Source of the DNA: Methylobacterium longum
GTDB taxonomy: Bacteria > Pseudomonadota > Alphaproteobacteria > Rhizobiales > Beijerinckiaceae
Direction: 5' to 3'
Length of the DNA stretch: 64,000 nt
Assembly (NCBI RefSeq): GCF_022179385.1
Contig: NZ_BPQS01000022.1
Coordinates: 37,374-101,373 of the forward strand
Program-made: the position numbers and the translations under genes
The notes under the pieces: generated by a model
What the model saw: the letters and a program-made list of their open reading frames with translations, nothing else
Databases searched by the model: none
Told to the model about the DNA's origin: nothing
Part shown: positions 54,333-63,822 of the stretch, piece after piece
How positions within the stretch are numbered: position 1 is the stretch's first letter
Layout: each line of letters opens with the position of its first letter

Positions 54333-56015
54333 TCAGTGCGCGTGCGCGCCGGATGCCCCGATGCCGGTCTCGGAGCGCACGTATTGCGCCTCGAAGGCGG
54401 CCCGCTCGCGCTGGGCGCGGCGGGACCGGTCCATCAGCGACACGATCCAGATCGTCGCGAAGGCGAGGGGCATCGAGAACAGGGCCGGGTTGTCGTAGGG
54501 GAAGAGCGGGGCGGGATTGCCCAGCGTCGCCACCCAGACCGCCTTCGACAGCACCACCATGATGACCGCCGTGAGCAGGCCGACGAGGCCGCCGGCGAGC
54601 GCGCCCCAGGTGGTGGTGCCCCGCCACAGGATCGACATGGCGAGGACTGGGAAGTTGCAGCTCGCCGCCACCGCGAAGGCCAGACCGACCATGAAGGCGA
54701 CGTTCTGGTTCTCGAAGACGTAGCCGAGGTAGATCGCCACGATCCCGATCACCACGGCGGAGATCTTCGACAGGTTGACCTCGTGCTTCTCGGTGGTGCG
54801 CCCGCGGGCGATCACCTGGGCGTAGAGGTCGTGGCTGATGGCCGAGGCGCCCGCGAGCGTCAGGCCGGCCACCACCGCCAAAATGGTGGCGAAGGCCACG
54901 GCGGAGATGAAGCCCAGGAAGTACGGGCCGCCCACCGCGTTGGCGAGGTTCACCGCCACCATGTTGGTGCCGCCGATCATGTCCTTCAGCTTGTCGAAGG
55001 CGCCGGCCGGGCCGAGCTTGAAGTAGCTCGGATCCGACATCAGCAGGGCGATGCCGCCGAAGCCGATGATGAAGGTCAGAATGTAGAAGTAGCCGATCAG
55101 GCCGGTGGCGTAGAACACCGACTTGCGCGCGGCCTGCGCGTCGGAGACCGTGAAGAACCGCATCAGGATGTGCGGCAGGCCGGCGGTGCCGAACATCAGG
55201 CCGACGCCCAGCGAGATCGCCTCCACCGGGTTCGACACGAGGCCGCCCGGCGCCATGATGGCGTCGCCCTTCGGGTGGACCTGCACGGCGTTGGCGAACA
55301 GCGCCTCGGGATTGAAGCCGTACTTGAACAGCACCGCGCCGGCCATGAAGGTCGCGCCGCCCAGCAGCAGGCAGGCCTTGATCACCTGCACCCAGGTGGT
55401 GGCCTTCATGCCGCCGAAGGCGACGTAGACGATCATCAGCACGCCGACGATGATCACCGCGTAGAGGTAGGGCAGGCCGAACAGGAGCTGGATCAGCTTA
55501 CCCGCGCCGACCATCTGGGCGATGAGGTAGAAGGCGACCACCACGAGGGTGCCGACGGCCGAGATGATCCGGATCGAGGTCTGGTCGAGGCGGAAGCTCG
55601 CCACGTCCGCGAAGGTGAACTTGCCGAGGTTGCGCAGGCGCTCCGCGATCAGGAACAGCACGATCGGCCAGCCGACCAGGAAGCCCGTGGAGTAGATCAG
55701 CCCGTCGAAGCCCGATGTGTAGACGAGGCCGGAGATGCCGAGGAACGAGGCCGCCGACATGTAGTCGCCCGCGATCGCCAGCGAGTTCGTTCCGGCCGAG
55801 ATCCCGCCGCCCGCCGCGTAGAAATCGGCGGCCGACTTGGTGCCCTTGGCCGCCTTGTAGGTGATGCCCAGCGTCAGCAGCACGAAGAACAGGAACATCA
55901 GGATAGCCGGCCAGTTCGTGGCCGCTTGCTGCACGGCGCCGAGATCCGGTCCGGCGGCGTAAGCCGCGCTCGCCGCGATCGTGGCGAGCGTCAGGCCGAG
56001 GAGGACGCGGTTCAT
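54333..56015 (-). CDS. actP: Cation/acetate symporter
   Basis: ActP takes up acetate and related short acids with Na+ (SSS family). The 560-aa protein begins with a signal-like hydrophobic segment (GLTLATIAASAAYAAG) and has about 13 membrane helices. Family stretches are ADFYAAGGGISAGTNSLAIA, DYMSAASFLGISGLVYTSGF, FGTAGLPHILMRFFTVSDAQ and FATILAVVAGLTLAGASAIS. Its start ATG 56015 overlaps the stop of the DUF485 gene (ATGA), the common yjcH-actP coupling. The open frame that continues upstream is only an overlapping frame of acs and is not part of this gene. Confidence 0.96.
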   Translation of the reverse strand: MNRVLLGLTLATIAASAAYAAGPDLGAVQQAATNWPAILMFLFFVLLTLGITYKAAKGTKSAADFYAAGGGISAGTNSLAIAGDYMSAASFLGISGLVYTSGFDGLIYSTGFLVGWPIVLFLIAERLRNLGKFTFADVASFRLDQTSIRIISAVGTLVVVAFYLIAQMVGAGKLIQLLFGLPYLYAVIIVGVLMIVYVAFGGMKATTWVQVIKACLLLGGATFMAGAVLFKYGFNPEALFANAVQVHPKGDAIMAPGGLVSNPVEAISLGVGLMFGTAGLPHILMRFFTVSDAQAARKSVFYATGLIGYFYILTFIIGFGGIALLMSDPSYFKLGPAGAFDKLKDMIGGTNMVAVNLANAVGGPYFLGFISAVAFATILAVVAGLTLAGASAISHDLYAQVIARGRTTEKHEVNLSKISAVVIGIVAIYLGYVFENQNVAFMVGLAFAVAASCNFPVLAMSILWRGTTTWGALAGGLVGLLTAVIMVVLSKAVWVATLGNPAPLFPYDNPALFSMPLAFATIWIVSLMDRSRRAQRERAAFEAQYVRSETGIGASGAHAH

Positions 56016-56383
56016 CGGGCGACGCTCCGCTTGAGGGCGTCGCTCAGCGCGTCGAAGCGCGTGTTGGCCCGGGCCACGTAGATGCCGGTGAGCGCGAAGG
56101 CGAACAGGATCACGAACACGCCCGCGAACAGCCCGAGGGAGGCGGTGCCGCCGACCTTCACGGCGAGGAGAGACTTGTCGAAGGCGATCAGGCCGATGAA
56201 GCCGAAATAGACGATCAGCATCAGGATCGTCAGGGTCCAGCCGAACTTGGTGCGCTCCGACACGAGCTGCTGGAATTCCGGGGTCCGGGCGATCCGCTCG
56301 ACCTGCGGATCGACGTCTGTTCCAAGGTTGCGTTGTCCCGGGGGCGTCGTGCGCCCTCGAAGGTCGAGTGTCGTGCCGCTCAT
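56012..56383 (-). CDS. DUF485 small membrane protein (YjcH-like)
   Basis: A 123-aa protein with two membrane helices (WTLTILMLIVYFGFIGLIAF and LGLFAGVFVILFAFALTGIY), typical of DUF485, nearly always coupled with actP. Its role is thought to be assisting the acetate permease, but this is not well established. The loop between the helices (DKSLLAVKVGGTAS) is as usual. GGAGGA precedes ATG 56383. Its end overlaps actP by four bases. The Pro/Arg-rich N-terminus before the DUF (1-30) is poorly conserved. Confidence 0.92.
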   Translation of the reverse strand: MSGTTLDLRGRTTPPGQRNLGTDVDPQVERIARTPEFQQLVSERTKFGWTLTILMLIVYFGFIGLIAFDKSLLAVKVGGTASLGLFAGVFVILFAFALTGIYVARANTRFDALSDALKRSVAR

Positions 56384-56518
56384 GGCTGTTCCTCCCGCGA
56401 GGGCACTCCGGCCCTCCGGTTCGTCGCGTTGAAACTTCGTGGTTCTTGTTGGAGACGGGCGCCGCACCGGCACCCGCCTCGATCCGATGCCGCCCCGCAT
56501 CCGGCGGCGCGGCGCCGA

Positions 56519-58465
56519 TCAGGCCCGGTTCTGCCGGTTCTCGATCAGGTCCTCGACGACGGCCGGCTCGGCGAGGGTCGAGGTGTCGCCGAGCGAGCCG
56601 AAATCGTCCTCGGCGATCTTGCGCAGGATCCGGCGCATGATCTTGCCCGAGCGGGTCTTGGGCAGGCCGGGCGCGAACTGGATCAGGTCGGGCGAGGCGA
56701 TCGGACCGATGTCCTTGCGGACCCAGGTCACGAGCTCCTTGCGGAGGGCGTCGTCGCCCTCCTCGCCGTCGTTCAGCGTCACGTAGGCGTAGATGCCCTG
56801 GCCCTTGACGTTGTGCGGGTAGCCGACGACCGCGGCCTCGGCCACCTTCGGATGCGCCACCAGCGAGGATTCGACCTCCGCGGTGCCCATGCGGTGACCC
56901 GAGACGTTGATGACGTCGTCGACCCGGCCGGTGATCCAGTAATAGCCGTCCGCGTCGCGGCGGGCGCCGTCGCCGGTGAAATACTTGCCCGGGTAGGTCG
57001 AGAAGTAGGTCTGCTCGAAGCGCTCGTGGTCGCCGTAGACGGTGCGCATCTGGCCCGGCCACGAATCGGCGATGCAGAGGTTGCCCTCGCAGGCGCCCTG
57101 CAGGACCTTGCCCTCGGCATCGACCATCTCGGGGCTGACCCCGAAGAACGGCCGGGTCGCCGATCCGGGCTTGAGGGCGGTGGCGCCCGGGAGCGGCGTG
57201 ATCAGGATGCCGCCGGTCTCGGTCTGCCACCACGTGTCGACGATCGAGCAGCGCCTGTCGCCGACGACGTTGTAGTACCACTCCCAGGCTTCCGGATTGA
57301 TCGGCTCGCCGACCGAGCCCAGCACCCGCAGCGACTGCCGCGAGGTCTTCTTCACCGGCCCCTCGCCGCCGCCCATCAGCGAGCGGATGGCGGTGGGCGC
57401 CGTGTAGAAGATGTTGACCTTGTGCTTGTCGACCACCTCCCAGAAGCGCGACGTGGACGGGTAGGTCGGGATGCCCTCGAACATCAGCGTGGTCGCGCCG
57501 TTCGCGAGCGGGCCGTAGACGATGTAGCTGTGGCCGGTGACCCAGCCGACGTCGGCGGTGCACCAGTACACGTCGCCTTCGCGGTAATCGAAGACGTACT
57601 GGTGGGTCATCGAGGCGTAGACGAGGTAGCCGCCGGTGGTGTGCACCACGCCCTTCGGCTGACCCGTCGAGCCCGAGGTGTAGAGGATGAAGAGCGGGTG
57701 CTCGGCCTCCACCGCCTCGGCGGGGCACTCGTCGGTCACCTGCGCGGCGGCCTCGTCGTAGTAGACGTCGCGCCCGGCTTCCATGGCGACGCTGCCGCCC
57801 GTGCGGCGCACGACGATCACGTGCTCGACGAGGTCCGAGCCCAGACGCTTGATCGCCTCGTCGACATTGGCCTTAAGCGGGACCCTGCGGCCGCCGCGCA
57901 GGCCCTCGTCGGCGGTGATCACCACCTTCGAGGTGCAGCCCTGGATGCGGGAGGCGAGGGAATCGGGGGAGAAGCCGCCGAACACGATGGCGTGGATCGC
58001 GCCGAGCCGCGCGCAGGCCAGCATCGCGTAGGCCGCCTCGGGGATCATCGGCATGTAGAGCGTGACGCGGTCGCCCTTTCCGACGCCGCGGTTGCGCAGG
58101 ACGTTCGCCATCCGGCAGACCTGCGCGTGCAACTCCCGGTAGGTGATGTGCTTGGACTCGTCCGGGTTGTCGCCTTCCCAGATGATCGCGGTCTGGTCGC
58201 CCCGGGTTTTCAGGTGCCGGTCGATGCAGTTGTACGCGACGTTGGTGGTGCCGTCCTCGAACCACTTGATCGAGACCTTGCCAGGCTCGAAGCTGGTATT
58301 CTTGACCTTGGAGAACGGCGTCATCCAGTCGATGCGCCTGCCGTGCTCACCCCAGAAAGCGTCAGGGTCGGTTACCGACGCCTCGTACATCTGCCGATAC
58401 TTGGCATCGTCGACGTGAGCGCCCTCACGCCAAGCGGTCTGCACCTCGATGACCTTGCCTTCCAT
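56519..58465 (-). CDS. acs: Acetyl-coenzyme A synthetase
   Basis: Acs converts acetate, ATP and CoA to acetyl-CoA through acetyl-AMP. The 648-aa length and motifs fit: P-loop YTSGSTGQPKGVVHTTGG, WWQTETGG, YFTGDGARRDADGYYWITGR and the C-terminal PKTRSGKIMRRILRK containing the regulatory, acetylatable Lys. In many bacteria that Lys is controlled by protein acetylation; no acetylase gene is adjacent here. ATG 58465 gives the usual N-terminus. With DUF485 and actP downstream it forms an acetate-assimilation operon, so uptake and activation of acetate are made together. Confidence 0.97.
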   Translation of the reverse strand: MEGKVIEVQTAWREGAHVDDAKYRQMYEASVTDPDAFWGEHGRRIDWMTPFSKVKNTSFEPGKVSIKWFEDGTTNVAYNCIDRHLKTRGDQTAIIWEGDNPDESKHITYRELHAQVCRMANVLRNRGVGKGDRVTLYMPMIPEAAYAMLACARLGAIHAIVFGGFSPDSLASRIQGCTSKVVITADEGLRGGRRVPLKANVDEAIKRLGSDLVEHVIVVRRTGGSVAMEAGRDVYYDEAAAQVTDECPAEAVEAEHPLFILYTSGSTGQPKGVVHTTGGYLVYASMTHQYVFDYREGDVYWCTADVGWVTGHSYIVYGPLANGATTLMFEGIPTYPSTSRFWEVVDKHKVNIFYTAPTAIRSLMGGGEGPVKKTSRQSLRVLGSVGEPINPEAWEWYYNVVGDRRCSIVDTWWQTETGGILITPLPGATALKPGSATRPFFGVSPEMVDAEGKVLQGACEGNLCIADSWPGQMRTVYGDHERFEQTYFSTYPGKYFTGDGARRDADGYYWITGRVDDVINVSGHRMGTAEVESSLVAHPKVAEAAVVGYPHNVKGQGIYAYVTLNDGEEGDDALRKELVTWVRKDIGPIASPDLIQFAPGLPKTRSGKIMRRILRKIAEDDFGSLGDTSTLAEPAVVEDLIENRQNRA

Positions 58466-59242
58466 GGCGTCCCATCCCTGTTTTGGTGCCCGATCGTATC
58501 GCGGCCTTCGCCGCGCTGCCAGGACTTCCAAAGTAATGTAGCCTATATTCTACGCCGGCGGTATTATCGCCTTTTTGGCGACGCGTGTTCCGAGATCACT
58601 AAATAAATTGGGCACAATGTAAGGGGTGATTGAAGCCTCGGCGGTGCGCTGTCAACCCGAGCGTGCGGGTATCCCACGGTACACGACGCACGACCGCGGC
58701 GGCGCGACGCGGTCCTCCAACCAACCCCTTCATCCTCAGGTGCCGAAGCGGCGCGGTGGGCGCGAGGAACGGCGTCAACCAGCCTTGCGAGTTATGGAGT
58801 CGTCCTCCGAGGTCCGCTGCGCTTGCACTTCGGGCGGTGCGGGACGGTGGGACGGCCGATCCGTGGCGGCCCCATCTTCGGGTCGTGCGCCGTCAGGCCG
58901 TCCAGGCCCCTCGCGTGGAAGACCATCAGCGAGAGCCCGGCTGAGATGGGCTCGGTCTGCTGCGGGCAACACCGCGGGCGGTTTCATCAGCCACGCCGTC
59001 GTTCCGGGGCGCGGCAGGCGAGCCTGGCATCGGGAGCCGCCGCCGGCGCAAGGTCTCGATGGACCGGTGGCTCCGGATCTTGGATTCCGACCGGCGGCCC
59101 CAGGATGGCGGGGGCGCGAGCGTCGACGCGGGGGGCGGTCGCCGCGGCGCTTCTTCGCGCCGCCGGCCGCGCACCATCCGCGTACACCTTCGCGCGATTC
59201 CGATTCGTCCGCCGCCCCGAAGGGTGGCCGACCGGTCCGGCC
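58466..59242. other. Long intergenic region upstream of acs, no gene seen
   Basis: About 780 bases. Close to acs the DNA is AT-rich (58533-58615, including ATTATCGCCTTTTTGGCGA), which should contain the acs promoter; the palindrome-like CGCCTTTTTGGCG at 58567-58579 may be an operator. Further on (58640-59242) it becomes GC-rich with only overlapping Arg/Pro/Ala-rich open frames. A minus-strand frame around 58800-58945 (MVFHARGLDGLTAHDPKMG) reads somewhat protein-like but has no ribosome site. Confidence 0.45.
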
Positions 59243-61807
59243 TCAGCCGTTCGCCGCCCTCCGCGTCGGCATGATGATCTCGACGAGCGTTCCGTCCTCG
59301 GCCCGGGCCGACAATTCGAGACGGCCGCCATTGGCTTCCACGAGCGCGCGCGGCAGGGCCAGTTTGTCCTCGACCTCCCCTGCGGGATCGACGGTCCGCG
59401 ATCCCGCGCCGGCGCCCGTGTCGCGCACCCGCAGGGCGATGGCCGCCTGCTCGGTCGAGCCGGTGGACACGATGATCTGGCCCCCGGCCGTCGAGCGCCG
59501 GATGGCATGCTCGATCACCAGGGATGCGGCGCGGCTGACGGAGCGCTCGTCGGCCTCGAGATCCGCCAGATCCGACGAGAAGCTCGTCCGCACGACGATG
59601 CGTCCCCGCGCCGCCTCGGCCTGGAGCCGGGCGACGCAGCCGGCCGCGACGTCGTTGAGATCGAGGGCACGCGGTTCGAGCTGCAGGGACCCGGCCTCCA
59701 CGGCGGCAAGATCGAGGAGCGTCCCGACGCGCTCGAGCATCGATTCGCCCGATGCCCTGATCTCGGCCAGACAGCCGCGATAGCGGGGGTCGCCCAGCGG
59801 GCCGAACGGCTCCTTCAGCATCGCGTCGGCCAAGTCGATCATCCCGGTCAGAGGCTCGCGGAATGCCCGGTCGAGGCGGACCAGGGCTGCGCCCGACTGT
59901 CCCGAGGAATCCCCGGCCACGGTCCTGGAACGGGCGGATGGCCGGTCGAGGACGGCCACCCGGCGTCCGTCGCCGCGCGCGGCCCTCACGTCGAGGGCGA
60001 TGGCGCGCCCGGCGAGCGACACGGCCAGCGGCCCCCGGATGGCGCCGCGCACGAGATCGGCGACGGTCAGCACGCTCGCGCGATCGAACAGGGCGACGAA
60101 GCTGCCGCCGACGACCTCGCGCGGATCGCAGGAGAACAGATCGGCCGCGGCCCGGTTCACGGCCACGATGCGCCCGGCGCCGTCGAGGGAGACCACGCCG
60201 GTCTCGAGGGCGTTCAACGCGGCCTCGGCGCTGGCCGTACGCTCGGCCTGCGCCGCGCGAGCCAGACGTTCCGCCGTCAACGCGTCGGCAGCGTCGGCCT
60301 CTTCGAGCGGACGCACGATCAGGCATTCGGCGGGGGCATCCGCCCACCGGCACGGACCGTTGCGTGCTTCCACCGGTCGAGCGCTTCCGTCGGCGGCGGC
60401 GAGGGTCGTCCGGCGCGCGGCCGCATCCGCGCCCGTCGCCTGCGACAGACCCGGGAACAGACCAGCGAGATCGGACGCCACCAGACTCCCGGGATCGGCG
60501 TGGCCAGTCAGCTCCAGGAGCCGGCGGTTCGCCGCGAGGATCACACCGTCGCGATGAACCAGCGCCGGCACGGGCAATCCTGCAAAAATCCCCGCATCCG
60601 CCGCTGAGGTCGCGGGAGGGTGCATCTCGGGGGGGGCGGCCTGCGGTCCTGGGAACGGCATGATCGCGCCGCCCTCCGGCCGGGGGGCCTCCGCATCCGC
60701 TCCGACCTCGTCGCCCGCGTAGCGCGCCCCGAGTGCGCGCGCGATCTCGCGGAAAGCGGCGTGCTCGTCCGTGGACAGCGACGTGTCGACCGGGCTCGCG
60801 TCTCCGGTGCCCTGCGGCGGCGCGGGCTCAGGCACCGGCGCGGGCTCAGGCACCGGCGCGAACTCTGGCGCGGGCGCGGGCTCAGGCACCGGCGCGGGTG
60901 GTGCGATCTCGGGAACGGGAACCGACCCCGTCGCGGGGCGGGCCGACGGCGCGTTGCGGATCAGGCCGAATCCACCGAAGCCCGAGAAGGCCGCATCGCC
61001 CCGCCCCAGCGGGGCGCCCGACAACTCGACCTGGAACGAGCCGGCGTCGACGGTCAGGGTCGCCCGCTCGCCGCGGAAGGTGCGCCGCTCGCGCAGGGCC
61101 GCCAGAACCCCGTCCGCGCCGGCGATCCGGCCGACCTCCGCGAGGGCGTGCACCGGATGGCCGACCAGATCCGCCAGGCCGTGCGGACCCGTGAGCGTCG
61201 TCAGGATTCCCGCAGCATCGACGCGCCAGAGAAAGCGGTCCACCCGCTTCGGCGCCTCCCCGATGGACGCCGGCGTCGGCGGCGTCTCGGGCGTCCGCAC
61301 CCCGTCCGTGGGTGCCGGTCTCGCCCGCGGCAGCGCCACCGGTGCCGTGGGGATCACCAGGATCGCGGGCTCCCCGCCGTCCTGAAGGCCGCTGGCAAGC
61401 CAGCAGAGCACGGGCGGCGCGATACGGCGCGGGTCGAGGCGCAGGCGGGCGAGCCGCGGCGCGGCATCCCCCGGCGCGGCGGCCGCGACCTGAGCGGACA
61501 GCGCCGCGAGCCCGGTGCCCGCCAGGGCCCGCGCGAGGGGACGAGCCTCCTCGGAGGCGAGCAGAATGCGCCCTGCGCCGGGATCGATCACCAGATGGAT
61601 CGACCCGGGCTTTTCGAGCGCCGCCGTCACGTGCGGCAGCCGCGCCCACGCCGCGAACGCGGCGGCGAGCCCCGGCCCGGCCGCGCCGGCAGTCGGTGTC
61701 AGTGTCGTCTCCAAAGCCCGCGACCTCGAGAACCCACGTCCGAACCCACGTCCAATCAATCCCACGTCCGATCCCTGTGCCCGGGGCGACCTGCCCGAAA
61801 AACGCAC
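59243..61807 (-). CDS. PAS-domain histidine-kinase-like protein with degenerate catalytic residues
   Basis: A soluble protein of up to 854 aa. Domains in order: an N-terminal sensor-like part (about 50-270), a Pro/Glu/Ala repeat linker (PAPVPEPAP units, about 310-350), PAS-like domains (about 415-590; AGLPVPALVHRDGVILAANR, ALETGVVSLDGAGRIVAVNR) and a kinase-like end. Where kinases have the phosphoacceptor His (H-E-x-R-T-P-L), this has RAFREPLTGMID, with no His. The N-box is also altered (ASLVIEHAIRRSTAGG, lacking the Asn), while DTGAGAG remains. It may be a pseudokinase with a regulatory role, like DivL-type proteins. The GTG start at 61807 is uncertain; GTG 61765 is an alternative. Confidence 0.82.
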   Translation of the reverse strand: MRFSGRSPRAQGSDVGLIGRGFGRGFSRSRALETTLTPTAGAAGPGLAAAFAAWARLPHVTAALEKPGSIHLVIDPGAGRILLASEEARPLARALAGTGLAALSAQVAAAAPGDAAPRLARLRLDPRRIAPPVLCWLASGLQDGGEPAILVIPTAPVALPRARPAPTDGVRTPETPPTPASIGEAPKRVDRFLWRVDAAGILTTLTGPHGLADLVGHPVHALAEVGRIAGADGVLAALRERRTFRGERATLTVDAGSFQVELSGAPLGRGDAAFSGFGGFGLIRNAPSARPATGSVPVPEIAPPAPVPEPAPAPEFAPVPEPAPVPEPAPPQGTGDASPVDTSLSTDEHAAFREIARALGARYAGDEVGADAEAPRPEGGAIMPFPGPQAAPPEMHPPATSAADAGIFAGLPVPALVHRDGVILAANRRLLELTGHADPGSLVASDLAGLFPGLSQATGADAAARRTTLAAADGSARPVEARNGPCRWADAPAECLIVRPLEEADAADALTAERLARAAQAERTASAEAALNALETGVVSLDGAGRIVAVNRAAADLFSCDPREVVGGSFVALFDRASVLTVADLVRGAIRGPLAVSLAGRAIALDVRAARGDGRRVAVLDRPSARSRTVAGDSSGQSGAALVRLDRAFREPLTGMIDLADAMLKEPFGPLGDPRYRGCLAEIRASGESMLERVGTLLDLAAVEAGSLQLEPRALDLNDVAAGCVARLQAEAARGRIVVRTSFSSDLADLEADERSVSRAASLVIEHAIRRSTAGGQIIVSTGSTEQAAIALRVRDTGAGAGSRTVDPAGEVEDKLALPRALVEANGGRLELSARAEDGTLVEIIMPTRRAANG

Positions 61808-61986
61808 GCGACCGACGCGTCTTTGTAAACTCCCTTACGCCGTGACGCTGGACTCTGGCACCAACCGTCACACGTTTACGTCATGTCAACCTTACCGCCA
61901 TCGGCGCGGGTGGCATATGGTGCCGAATCGGTTATTTTGCACCGCACAAAGCGCCATCCACAGACCAAGACGAGAGGAGACGAGAC

Positions 61987-62475
61987 ATGACCAACCCCCC
62001 GAACTACGAAGTTCCGACCGAGATGCGCGACTTCGCCGAGAAGAGCGTCGAGCAGGCCCGCAAGGCCTTCGACAGCTTCATCGGCGCGGCCCGCCGCACC
62101 GCCGACACCGTTCAGGGCTCGGCCGAAGTGGCGCGGTCCAACGCGCTCGACGTCTCCTCGCGCGGCTTCGAGTACGCCGAGCAGAACGTGAACGCCGCCT
62201 TCGATCTGGCGCAGAAGCTGGTCCGCGCCAAGGACATGCAGGAGGCGATGCAGCACCAGGCCGAGTTCGTCCGCAGCCAGTTCGCCGCCATCCAGGCGCA
62301 GGCCAAGGAGTTCAGCGGCCTCGCCCAGAGCGCGATGCAGCAGGGTGCCGAGCGCGCCAAGTCGGCGATGCAGCAGGGTGCCGACGAGGCCCGCAAGGCG
62401 ATGGAGCAGGGCCAGGACGCCGCCAAGCAGACTGCCCAGAACGCCCAGGATGCCGCCGAGCGCGCGTCGCACTGA
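61987..62475 (+). CDS. Phasin-family protein
   Basis: Phasins coat polyhydroxyalkanoate granules. The 162-aa protein has the usual layout: N-terminus (EMRDFAEKSVEQARKAFDSF), the AARRTADTVQGSA region and a C-terminal helical repeat (SAMQQGAERAK, SAMQQGADEARK, AMEQGQDAAK) with coiled-coil character. GAGAGGAGACGAGAC upstream of the ATG supplies the ribosome site. A strong terminator follows. It is a single gene with its promoter in the AT-richer stretch at 61855-61960. Confidence 0.95.
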   Translation: MTNPPNYEVPTEMRDFAEKSVEQARKAFDSFIGAARRTADTVQGSAEVARSNALDVSSRGFEYAEQNVNAAFDLAQKLVRAKDMQEAMQHQAEFVRSQFAAIQAQAKEFSGLAQSAMQQGAERAKSAMQQGADEARKAMEQGQDAAKQTAQNAQDAAERASH

Positions 62476-62500
62476 GACCATCCGCGACGGGGCCAAGCTT

Positions 62501-62541
62501 CGGCCCGCCTCCGGTCGTCCGGGGGCGGGCCGTCTCGTTTT
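62501..62541 (+). terminator. Rho-independent terminator of the phasin gene
   Basis: CGGCCCGCCTCCGG (62501-62514) and CCGGGGGCGGGCCG (62519-62532) form a 14-base-pair stem with one G-U pair and a TCGT loop, followed by TCTCGTTTT (62533-62541). This is the clearest intrinsic terminator in the window. Confidence 0.85.
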
Positions 62542-62608
62542 CGCCGGTATTGCCCCCGAGATCCGCGCTGCGGACGGGAATGATCCGCGCCGAGTGAAGG
62601 GTCTACGG

Positions 62609-62959
62609 ATGCGCCTTACTGTCTCCGGCCGGACCGGCCAAGGCCAGCCGCTCCGCCTGTGCGCCGCGGTGCTGGCACTCGCCGCCGCGCTGCCCGGCAC
62701 GGCTGCGCGGGCGCAATATGTCGATCGGCCCGGTTACGACGAGCCGGCCTACGAGCGGGGTTACCGTCGGCCGCCCCGGCGGACTGAGCGCGAGCCGGTC
62801 GGCTTCAACTGCGACGCCGTCCAGCAGGGCATCTCCGGACCGAAGCCGTTCTCGTGTCCGCTCCCCGGGCCGCGGCCGCTCGGCGTGCGCTGCTTCTGTG
62901 ATCTGCCGATCGCCTCGTTCAGCCCGCCGCAGACCGCGGTCGGTCAGGTCGTCCCCTGA
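62609..62959 (+). CDS. Small secreted protein (116 aa)
   Basis: An exported protein of unknown function. Signal peptide: basic start then LRLCAAVLALAAALPGTAAR, with cleavage after ARA. The mature part has an Arg/Pro/Tyr-rich stretch (RPGYDEPAYERGYRRPPRRT) and a C-terminal half with four Cys (FNCDAVQ, FSCPLPG, VRCFCDLP), likely disulfide-bonded in the periplasm. ATG 62609 with AAGG about twelve bases upstream. The frame is open further upstream but the signal peptide decides the start. The neighbouring L,D-transpeptidase suggests envelope association only weakly. Confidence 0.8.
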   Translation: MRLTVSGRTGQGQPLRLCAAVLALAAALPGTAARAQYVDRPGYDEPAYERGYRRPPRRTEREPVGFNCDAVQQGISGPKPFSCPLPGPRPLGVRCFCDLPIASFSPPQTAVGQVVP

Positions 62960-63043
62960 CGCAAGCGGCCGCGGATCCGGTGAGGATCGCGCGGCCGAGA
63001 TCGCCGGGGAGGCGCGCGTCCGCCGCGCGCCGGAGCCGTCCGC

Positions 63044-63691
63044 TCAGTTCAGGACGACGACCTTGGCGCCGACCCGCACGCGCTCGTAGAGGTCGGTGAC
63101 GTCGTCGTTCGTCATCCGGATGCAGCCCGACGAGACCGCCTGGCCGATCGTATCCGGCTCGTTCGAGCCGTGGATGCGGTATTCGGTGCTGCCGATGTAC
63201 ATCGCGCGGGCGCCGAGGGGGTTCTCGATGCCGCCGGCCATGTAGCGCGGCAGGTCGGGGCGGCGGGCGATCATGGCCTTCGGGGGCGTCCACGACGGCC
63301 ACTCACGCTTGGCCGTGATGGTGTTGGTGCCGCTCCAGCTGAAGCCCGGGCGGCCGACTCCGACGCCGTAGCGCAGGGCCTGCCCGTTGCCGAGCACGAG
63401 GTAGAGGCGGCGCTCGGCCGTCGAGACCACGATCGTGCCCGGGGCGTAGGGTGCGTTGAACGCCACGACCTCGCGGGGGATCGGCTGGACCTGGGCCTGC
63501 GGCGCGGACTGGACGCCCTGGCCGTAGCCGGGGGCGTACGTGCCCTGGTAACCGTACTGACCCTGATCGGAGTAGTACTCGTCGGTGTTGTCCGTTCCGA
63601 AGGGATCGTACGACGAGGCCGCGAGGGCGGGCGTCGTGGCAAGAACAGCGGCGCCGAGGAGCGCGGCGAGAGCGGTGACCCTGGTCTTCAT
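63044..63691 (-). CDS. L,D-transpeptidase (YkuD domain)
   Basis: This enzyme would cross-link peptidoglycan or attach proteins to it in the periplasm. The 215-aa precursor has a signal peptide (TALAALLGAAVLATTPALA), a Tyr/Gln/Gly-rich linker (about 28-60) and the YkuD domain (about 75-215) with the catalytic region HGSNEPDTIGQ followed by SSGCIRMTNDDV, containing the His and the catalytic Cys. ATG 63691 is supported by AGGTAGG; an upstream in-frame extension to 63826 is not likely. It converges with the small secreted protein. Confidence 0.93.
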   Translation of the reverse strand: MKTRVTALAALLGAAVLATTPALAASSYDPFGTDNTDEYYSDQGQYGYQGTYAPGYGQGVQSAPQAQVQPIPREVVAFNAPYAPGTIVVSTAERRLYLVLGNGQALRYGVGVGRPGFSWSGTNTITAKREWPSWTPPKAMIARRPDLPRYMAGGIENPLGARAMYIGSTEYRIHGSNEPDTIGQAVSSGCIRMTNDDVTDLYERVRVGAKVVVLN

Positions 63692-63822
63692 GAGTGGCCT
63701 ACCTGTGCAATAACCTTTGCCATTACAAGCGTGAGCATAGGCTGGCAGTTCCACGCACGAGCCGATAATTTGCTGTACGGAGGAATACGCAGGCCGGTTC
63801 GGCCGTGCCGGGGCGGCGCCGT

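Noticed and set aside
54333..57728. Apparent fusion of actP with a long upstream frame over acs
   Set aside because: The part before actP is an off-frame reading of acs and DUF485. ActP has its own start overlapping the DUF485 stop.
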